Shown here in pieces: positions 1 through 4,069 of a stretch of DNA of 5,953 bases. Position 1 is the first letter of the stretch. Each line of letters begins with the position of its first letter. The notes under the pieces are model-generated. The model searched no databases. It had not been told where the DNA came from and saw only the letters and a program-made list of their open reading frames with translations. The DNA lies in assembly GCA_017416055.1 (NCBI GenBank), contig JAFQDI010000009.1:1-5953 (forward strand), written 5' to 3'. The DNA comes from Lachnospiraceae bacterium (GTDB taxonomy: Bacteria; Bacillota_A; Clostridia; Lachnospirales; Lachnospiraceae). Made by a program: the position numbers and the translations under genes.

Positions 1-171
1 ACCGGCGGTATCAATGCCGAGAACGTTCGCGAGTATCTGGCATACGACCGCATCGTGGCTTGCGGTGGCAGCTGGATGGTGAGTGGAAAGCTGATCAAGG
101 AAGGCAAGTTTGACGAGATCACCGAGCTGGTGAAGGAAGCGGCTCAGATCGTGAAAGAGTGCAGGGCATAA
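1..171 (+). CDS. eda: 2-dehydro-3-deoxyphosphogluconate (KDPG) aldolase, C-terminal part
   Basis: This is the last 56 codons of a gene that begins before the window, read in frame 1 and ending at TAA (169-171). The fragment starts TGGI and carries GGSWM at fragment residues 22-26, the conserved C-terminal phosphate-binding strand-loop of the class I KDPG/KHG aldolase family. The catalytic lysine and glutamate lie upstream and cannot be checked. The family cleaves KDPG to pyruvate and glyceraldehyde 3-phosphate in the cytoplasm, in the Entner-Doudoroff and hexuronate pathways. The next gene encodes KDG kinase, which makes the substrate, and lies only 11 bases downstream, so the two are almost certainly one operon. 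4-hydroxy-2-oxoglutarate aldolase activity is also common in this family and cannot be excluded. Confidence 0.88.
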   Translation, partial: TGGINAENVREYLAYDRIVACGGSWMVSGKLIKEGKFDEITELVKEAAQIVKECRA

Positions 172-175
172 GGAG
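171..175 (+). promoter_or_regulatory. Ribosome binding site of kdgK, overlapping the eda stop codon
   Basis: AGGAG shares its first base with the eda TAA and lies 7 bases before the ATG at 183. This fixes the kdgK start at 183 rather than the in-frame GTG at 159, which lies inside eda and has no comparable site. The arrangement fits translational coupling. Confidence 0.8.
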
Positions 176-182
176 AAAAGAC

Positions 183-1208
183 ATGGCTAAGAGAATTATT
201 ACATTTGGTGAAATTATGTTGAGACTGGCTCCTGAAGGGTACTACCGCTTCGTTCAGGTAGACAACTACGGAGCAACCTTTGGCGGCGGTGAGGCAAACG
301 TGGCGGTGTCTCTTGCAAACTTTGGATTCGATGCAGCGTATGTTACTAAACTTCCCAAGCACGAGATCGGACAGGCGGCAATCAACTCCCTGCGCCGTTT
401 CGGCGTTGACACTTCCATGATCGCAAGAGGCGGTGACCGTGTTGGTATTTACTATCTGGAGAAGGGTGCTTCCCAGCGTCCCAGTAAGGTGATCTACGAC
501 CGTGCAGGCTCTGCAATCGCAACCGCAACGAAGGCAGACTTCGATTGGGACAAGATTTTCGACGGTGCCGACTGGTTCCACTGGACCGGCATTACCCCCG
601 CTCTGGGCGACAATGTGGCTGAGATTTGTCTGGAGGCTTGTAAGGCAGCGAAGGAGCGCGGCATCACCGTATCCTGTGACTTAAACTATCGTAAGAAGCT
701 GTGGACCCGAGAGAAGGCAGGCCAGGTGATGGGAGAGCTTTGCAAGTATGTGGATGTTTGCATCGCAAACGAGGAGGATGCAGCTGACGTATTCGGCATC
801 CATGCGGCCAACACCGACGTAACCGCAGGTGAGGTAAACCACGAGGGTTACAAGGATGTTGCAAAGCAGCTGGCTGACCGCTTCGGTATGTCCAAGGTGG
901 CAATCACCCTGCGTGAGTCCATCTCCGCAAACGATAACAACTGGTCCGCAATGCTTTATGACGGAAACGACTACTATTTCAGCAAGAAGTATAAGATGCA
1001 CATCGTTGACCGCGTGGGCGGCGGAGACAGCTTCGGCGGCGGCCTGATCGCAGCTACCCTTAGCGGCTACGATTCTCAGGCAACCATCGAGTTCGCTGTT
1101 GCGGCTTCCTGTCTTAAGCACTCCATCGAGGGCGACTACAACATGGTATCCATGGACGAGGTGGCGTCTTTGGCGGGTGGAAATGCGTCGGGACGTGTAC
1201 AGAGATAA
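183..1208 (+). CDS. kdgK: 2-keto-3-deoxygluconate (KDG) kinase, PfkB/ribokinase family
   Basis: The protein has 341 residues, normal for the family. It would phosphorylate KDG with ATP to KDPG in the cytoplasm, feeding the aldolase encoded immediately upstream. Visible features are the first PfkB signature GGGEANVAVSLANFG starting at residue 34 and the second signature DRVGGGDSF at 276-284, where Asp282 is the expected catalytic base after the GGG anion-hole turn. The segments FHWTGITPAL (132-141), SCDLNYRKKLW (164-174) and ITLRES (241-246) are characteristic of the KdgK branch rather than fructokinase or ribokinase. Start at 183 is chosen because AGGAG lies 7 bases ahead. The gene closes the operon in this window and is followed by a candidate terminator. 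Substrate assignment rests on the branch motifs and the eda neighbour; another sugar kinase of the family is the main alternative. Confidence 0.9.
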   Translation: MAKRIITFGEIMLRLAPEGYYRFVQVDNYGATFGGGEANVAVSLANFGFDAAYVTKLPKHEIGQAAINSLRRFGVDTSMIARGGDRVGIYYLEKGASQRPSKVIYDRAGSAIATATKADFDWDKIFDGADWFHWTGITPALGDNVAEICLEACKAAKERGITVSCDLNYRKKLWTREKAGQVMGELCKYVDVCIANEEDAADVFGIHAANTDVTAGEVNHEGYKDVAKQLADRFGMSKVAITLRESISANDNNWSAMLYDGNDYYFSKKYKMHIVDRVGGGDSFGGGLIAATLSGYDSQATIEFAVAASCLKHSIEGDYNMVSMDEVASLAGGNASGRVQR

Positions 1209-1225
1209 GCAAAAAATAGCTGATG

Positions 1226-1323
1226 AGCTGCTGCATAACGAACTGTAGGTTGAATTTCTCCGTATTATTTCGAGTACTTAAGATAGATAACGGTTACTAC
1301 ATCCGTGTTATGCAGCAGCTTTT
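1226..1323 (+). terminator. Candidate transcription terminator with a long structured interior
   Basis: A perfect 14-bp inverted repeat (AGCTGCTGCATAAC at 1226-1239, GTTATGCAGCAGCT at 1307-1320) is followed directly by TTT, giving a TTTT run at 1320-1323 on the + strand. It lies 17 bases after kdgK and between convergent genes, where a terminator is expected. The interior is 67 bases, much longer than a normal terminator loop. It can add further helices: 1244-1248 with 1297-1301, and 1260-1263 with 1290-1293. On the - strand the same stem is followed after about 10 bases by a T-run (complement of 1211-1216), so it could also stop transcripts of the SDR gene. A structured small RNA or a degenerate inverted-repeat element is an alternative reading. 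Confidence 0.45.
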
Positions 1324-1362
1324 CATATAATATCGATCAATATCCAAAAAGGATAGCAAACA

Positions 1363-2109
1363 TTAACTTCTCGCCATTCCATCCACACTCAATACCACGC
1401 CGGTGATGTAGGATGCCTCATCCGATGCCAGGAAGACGAATGCATTTGCGATATCCTCCGGCTGTCCCAGGCGGCGAAGCGGGATCCGTGCGATCATCGG
1501 CTCGATGACTTCCTTGGGAACTGCCTTCATCATGTCAGTTTCGGTGATGCCGGGTGCGACCGCGTTGACGCGGATACCTTTCGGGCCCAGTTCGCGGGCG
1601 AGCGACACGGTCAAACCGTTGAGGGCAAACTTGGAAGCGGGATAGGCAAAACCACTGGGCTGCCCGGAAATGCTGACCATGGAAGATGTGGAGAGGATAA
1701 CGCCGGTTCCGCGGGCTACCATACACTCGCTGGCCGCACGGGTGGCGTTGAAGACACCTTTCACATTTAGGTCCATAACCTTATCAAACAGCTCCTCTGT
1801 GTACTCGGTAAACGGTGTGCTCTCGGAAATACCGGCATTGTTGACCAGAATATCAATGCAGCCGTATTTTTCGGACACTTCACGGAAGGCTGTGCGGACT
1901 GCTTCCAGACTGGTAAGATCCGGATAGATGCCTGCGACGGTAGCATCCGGATATTTTTCTTTCAACCGGGTAACCGCTTTCTCTGCGGTCGTCTGAGAGC
2001 TGGCAGTCAGAATGACTGTGGCTCCCTCTTTCAAAAACTTATCTGCAGTGGCAAATCCGATACCGCGGCTTCCGCCGGTAATCACAGCAACTTTATCTTT
2101 TAATCTCAT
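1363..2109 (-). CDS. Short-chain dehydrogenase/reductase, classical type (FabG-like)
   Basis: The 248-residue cytoplasmic oxidoreductase has a complete classical SDR layout. It shows the Rossmann glycine motif TGGSRGIG (11-18), NNAG (90-93), and the catalytic tetrad Asn115, Ser143, Tyr156, Lys160 in YPASK (156-160). PG at 186-187 is followed by the substrate-loop region. Arg15 in the glycine motif and the absence of an acidic residue at the end of strand 2 (TASS, 35-38) suggest NADP(H) preference; this is inferred from family rules. The start has AAGGAGG (complement of 2118-2124) 8 bases ahead. The gene lies downstream of an esterase gene on the same strand. The substrate is not evident: 3-oxoacyl-ACP reductase, hydroxysteroid dehydrogenase and sugar-alcohol or keto-deoxy-uronate dehydrogenase all share this layout. 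KduD is considered because of the nearby KDG genes, but those are convergent, not co-transcribed. Confidence 0.85.
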   Translation of the reverse strand: MRLKDKVAVITGGSRGIGFATADKFLKEGATVILTASSQTTAEKAVTRLKEKYPDATVAGIYPDLTSLEAVRTAFREVSEKYGCIDILVNNAGISESTPFTEYTEELFDKVMDLNVKGVFNATRAASECMVARGTGVILSTSSMVSISGQPSGFAYPASKFALNGLTVSLARELGPKGIRVNAVAPGITETDMMKAVPKEVIEPMIARIPLRRLGQPEDIANAFVFLASDEASYITGVVLSVDGMARS

Positions 2110-2117
2110 CGTATATA

Positions 2118-2160
2118 CCTCCTTGTGGTTCTCTTTGTATCTATAATATAACCAACAAGG
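2118..2160 (-). promoter_or_regulatory. SDR leader: ribosome binding site inside an inverted repeat, with weak -10 in the loop
   Basis: On the - strand, AAGGAGG (2118-2124) is the SDR Shine-Dalgarno site. Its AAGG half lies in AACCACAAGG (complement of 2121-2130). That segment is complementary to CCTTGTTGGTT (complement of 2150-2160) except for one bulged base, leaving a 19-base loop. A transcript reading through from the esterase gene could hide part of the ribosome site. A TATTAT -10-like hexamer (complement of 2143-2148) lies in the loop. No good -35 is found 16-18 bases upstream of it, so any promoter here would be weak or activator-dependent. Confidence 0.4.
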
Positions 2161-2172
2161 AAGAACTTTTCC

Positions 2173-2185
2173 GTGACAATGTCAC
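2173..2185. promoter_or_regulatory. 13-bp palindrome, possible operator upstream of the SDR gene
   Basis: GTGACA and TGTCAC flank a single central base. The site starts two bases after the esterase stop codon on the - strand. Its centre (2179) is about 43 bases upstream of the transcription start that would follow the TATTAT at 2143-2148, a typical place for a class II activator. The half-site GTGA/TCAC resembles CRP/FNR-family sites, but the spacing is one base shorter than the CRP consensus. It has no T-run on either strand, so it is not a convincing terminator. Confidence 0.35.
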
Positions 2186-2187
2186 AT

Positions 2188-3036
2188 TTATTCTACCTGC
2201 ACATTTCCGCTGTTCAGCCCGGATGACGGTTCATTCAAAGGAAGCCAGTCGATTACCCTTTTTATGTGGGTATCCCAGAACTCCCAGTTGTGATCGCCGG
2301 GGCCTTCTTCATAGGTTACATCAAAGCCATTTTCGCGGAGCAATTTTTCATAGATGCGACTGAAGCTGAGCAGTCCGTCCTCTGTGCCGCAGGCGAGATA
2401 AATCCGCGGAAGAGGAAGCGAGGGGTCCGCTTGTTTTCTTGCACCCAGCTGTTCGATCAGTATGCGGGGATTCTTGTCTGAGTTGAATGCTTCGGGCAGA
2501 GGACCGTAAATGCTCTCCTGAAAAGCGGGATCCAAAAGGCCGATCTTTGGCGCGCAGGGATCAAACATCTCCTCGAATTGATTAAATGCGCCGGAGAGAC
2601 TGATGATCGCTCCGAACGTCTCGTGATATTTGAGCCCGTTTCGCATTGCACCGAATCCTCCCATGGAGAGGCCGCCGATGAAGGTATCCTCCCGCCTGTC
2701 GGAGAGGGGGAACATCCGCCGTGTGAGTTCCACCAATTCCTTGCCGACGAACTCGCCGTAACGATTGTGGGATGTGGGGCGGTCCACGTAGAACGCGTTG
2801 TCGCCGGAGGGCATGACAACCGCCAGATCGTGTTCCTCGGCCCAACGCTGGATGCGTGTTCCGGAAACCCAGTCGGTGTAATTGCCCAGAAGACCGTGTA
2901 AGAGATAAAGCGTCTTAAACTTCTTCGGTTCGGGCAGGCGGCCGTCGGGGGTCAGCTTATCAATGGGAAGGATAACCTGAATCGGAACCGTGCGCCAAAG
3001 CGTCTGGGAAACAAAATTTACTTGAATGAGTGCCAT
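2188..3036 (-). CDS. Alpha/beta-hydrolase serine esterase (EstA / esterase-D-like, PF00756 type)
   Basis: The protein has 282 residues and no signal peptide, so it is probably cytoplasmic. It hydrolyses an ester, with family members acting on short acyl esters (tributyrin), S-formylglutathione, or feruloyl and acetyl groups on plant polysaccharides. The fold landmarks are HG at 47-48 (oxyanion turn), the nucleophile elbow GLSMGG (122-127) with Ser124, the acid Asp220 in GTEDGL, and His249 in GDHNWEFW. The core ends near residue 266, and the last ~15 residues form a polar tail. AGGAGG ends 6 bases before the ATG, and an excellent promoter precedes it. It is transcribed leftward ahead of the SDR gene, with 78 bases between, so partial co-transcription is possible. 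The substrate cannot be read from the sequence; lack of a secretion signal argues against direct action on extracellular polymers. Confidence 0.85.
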   Translation of the reverse strand: MALIQVNFVSQTLWRTVPIQVILPIDKLTPDGRLPEPKKFKTLYLLHGLLGNYTDWVSGTRIQRWAEEHDLAVVMPSGDNAFYVDRPTSHNRYGEFVGKELVELTRRMFPLSDRREDTFIGGLSMGGFGAMRNGLKYHETFGAIISLSGAFNQFEEMFDPCAPKIGLLDPAFQESIYGPLPEAFNSDKNPRILIEQLGARKQADPSLPLPRIYLACGTEDGLLSFSRIYEKLLRENGFDVTYEEGPGDHNWEFWDTHIKRVIDWLPLNEPSSGLNSGNVQVE

Positions 3037-3068
3037 AAGCTACCTCCTGAAAAACTGTTCTGACAACA

Positions 3069-3097
3069 AGTGTACCATTTGCTGCGGTTGTGGTCAA
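3069..3097 (-). promoter_or_regulatory. Sigma-A promoter of the esterase gene
   Basis: On the - strand, TTGACC (complement of 3092-3097) and TACACT (complement of 3069-3074) are 17 bases apart, and a TG one base before the -10 gives an extended -10. The predicted start near 3062 leaves a leader of about 26 bases containing AGGAGG. It diverges from the lipoprotein promoter, whose -10 is about 85 bases away. Confidence 0.75.
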
Positions 3098-3130
3098 GAA
3101 AACGATGGGGCCACGCCAAAAAATCAAAAA

Positions 3131-3163
3131 TTGAGTGGAAAAATCATAGAGTTTTGTTATAAT
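3131..3163 (+). promoter_or_regulatory. Promoter of the lipoprotein gene (perfect extended -10)
   Basis: TATAAT at 3158-3163 is preceded by TGT, forming a full extended -10. The best -35-like hexamer, TTGAGT (3131-3136), is 21 bases upstream, longer than the usual 17, so the extended -10 probably carries the activity. The predicted start is close to 3170, just before the palindrome at 3173. Confidence 0.6.
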
Positions 3164-3172
3164 GTTCAGTGT

Positions 3173-3194
3173 GTGATCCGGATGTCCGGATCAC
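3173..3194. promoter_or_regulatory. 22-bp palindrome at the lipoprotein transcription start
   Basis: Arms GTGATCCGGA (3173-3182) and TCCGGATCAC (3185-3194) are perfectly complementary around TG. The site begins about 3 bases after the predicted transcription start and ends 6 bases before the GGAGG (3201-3205). As DNA it is a well-placed repressor operator. As RNA it would give a 9-bp, GC-rich stem with a 4-base loop at the 5' end of the message. It has no T-run on either side, so it is not an intrinsic terminator. Confidence 0.6.
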
Positions 3195-3209
3195 TGAAAA
3201 GGAGGAGAG

Positions 3210-3971
3210 ATGAAAAAGCGAAAGGTTTGTTTGGCGTTCTTGATCGCGATAATCAGTTTGAGTGGATGCTCGCCAACATTTCCGGGTGGAAAGGAAACGG
3301 TGGCTGAGACGGAAACGACAGAACCGGTGGAAGAGACGACAGAGGAAGAGACAACGGCATATTCGGTGGAGGAGGTGATTCATTACTTCTGTGAAGTCGT
3401 GCTGGCCTCAGAGTATTCCACAGGGACCGGAGATCCGGGCCTGGTGCAAAAATGGATGGAGCCGATTCATTATCGGATTTACGGGGAGGCGACAGATCAG
3501 GACCGCCAGGTGCTTCTTGGGCTGTTTGACGGGCTGAATGAGATCGAAGGCTTTCCGGGTATTTTTCCGGCGGGAGAGAATGATGTGACTGATTTAGCAC
3601 TCTATTTCTACGATCAGGAGAGGTTTAATCAGAACTTCGGCCACATCGTCAGTGATATGTCTGCGGAAGGTGCGGTGGAGTATTGGTATTGGACCGACAC
3701 GAACGTGATTTACGATGCCCGGATCGGATATCGCATGGATATCGATCAGCTGACGAGAAACTCAGTGTTATTAGAGGAAGTGGTCAACGGGTTGGGGATC
3801 ACCGATACGGTGCTCAGGGAAGACAGCATCACTTATCAGGACTCCAGTCAGACACAGGAATTGTCAGAAATGGATTGGTTGATCATCGAATTATTGTATA
3901 GCCCTGAGATCAAGTGCGGAATGGACCGTGCTGAGTGTGAAGCAGTGCTTATACAACTTCTGAATGATTGA
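3210..3971 (+). CDS. Secreted lipoprotein with a DUF2927-like C-terminal domain
   Basis: The protein has 253 residues. MKKRK, then a hydrophobic stretch and the lipobox LSGC (17-20), make a type II signal peptide, so Cys20 should be lipidated and the protein held on the outer face of the membrane. Residues 27-50 are a Thr/Glu-rich low-complexity linker. The rest is a folded domain. Its end, with LLEEVVNGLG (187-196), DSI (205-207), LSEMDWLIIELLY (218-230) and GMDRAE (237-242), follows the pattern I remember for DUF2927 proteins: an EEL.QALG helix, DS[IV]F, then a D..I..LY..... GM segment. The His that often precedes the EE in those proteins is Leu188 here. Three further cysteines occur at 61, 236 and 243. 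GGAGG lies only 4 bases before the ATG, slightly tight. Function is unknown. It lies just upstream of an exporter operon that has its own promoter. Confidence 0.82.
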   Translation: MKKRKVCLAFLIAIISLSGCSPTFPGGKETVAETETTEPVEETTEEETTAYSVEEVIHYFCEVVLASEYSTGTGDPGLVQKWMEPIHYRIYGEATDQDRQVLLGLFDGLNEIEGFPGIFPAGENDVTDLALYFYDQERFNQNFGHIVSDMSAEGAVEYWYWTDTNVIYDARIGYRMDIDQLTRNSVLLEEVVNGLGITDTVLREDSITYQDSSQTQELSEMDWLIIELLYSPEIKCGMDRAECEAVLIQLLND

Positions 3972-3996
3972 CTTATGGAGAAAGACGAGTTATACT
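3968..3996 (+). promoter_or_regulatory. Sigma-A promoter of the ABC exporter operon, overlapping the lipoprotein stop
   Basis: TTGACT (3968-3973) and TATACT (3991-3996) are separated by 17 bases. The -35 contains the TGA stop (3969-3971) of the lipoprotein gene, so the exporter promoter is embedded in the end of its neighbour. Predicted transcription start is near 4003, giving a leader of about 67 bases. No terminator is visible after the lipoprotein gene, so read-through is also possible. Confidence 0.75.
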
Positions 3997-4031
3997 GTTA
4001 ACGATGTGCTCGTCGGGACAAGAAAGACGAG
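3979..4031. repeat. 11-bp direct repeat with inverted half-copy, candidate operator of the exporter operon
   Basis: AGAAAGACGAG occurs at 3979-3989 and 4021-4031, exactly 42 bases apart (about four helical turns). An inverted CTCGTC lies between them at 4009-4014. The first copy fills the spacer between -35 and -10, while the others lie just after the predicted start, a layout suited to a repressor or MerR-type regulator. In the RNA, CTCGTC (4009-4014) can pair with GACGAG (4026-4031) across an 11-base loop, an alternative explanation. Confidence 0.5.
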
Positions 4032-4069
4032 ATACAAGGTTACGGTGTGTTACATAAGGAGAGTGTGAA

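Noticed and set aside
159..182. GTG at 159 as an earlier kdgK start
   Set aside because: It would add eight residues overlapping eda, while ATG 183 has AGGAG at 7 bases and gives the usual MxKRIITFGE-type N-terminus of the family.
144..581. Open frame of 145 codons on the - strand across the eda/kdgK junction
   Set aside because: Overlaps two real genes antisense, and its Cys/Val-rich translation matches nothing recognised.
681..1121. Open frame of 146 codons on the - strand inside kdgK
   Set aside because: Shadow of a well-supported kinase gene; no domain features and no ribosome site was identified for it.
1226..1320. Inverted repeat as an insertion sequence or MITE
   Set aside because: No flanking target-site duplication and no transposase remnant; a terminator or structured RNA is simpler unless further copies are found.
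1341..1355. TATCC-AAAAA-GGATA hairpin as SDR terminator
   Set aside because: Only five mostly AT pairs, and no T-run follows on the - strand. Too weak to annotate.
2159..2172. GGAAGAACTTTTCC imperfect palindrome near the SDR promoter
   Set aside because: Only 10 of 14 positions are symmetric; likely chance next to the better palindrome at 2173-2185.
3063..3091. ACAAC/GTTGT inverted repeat flanking the esterase -10
   Set aside because: Five-base arms with a 19-base gap are expected by chance in a region of this size.
3026..3307. + strand open frame crossing the divergent intergenic region
   Set aside because: It runs through two promoters and the palindrome, overlaps the lipoprotein signal peptide in another frame, and has no ribosome site at its start.
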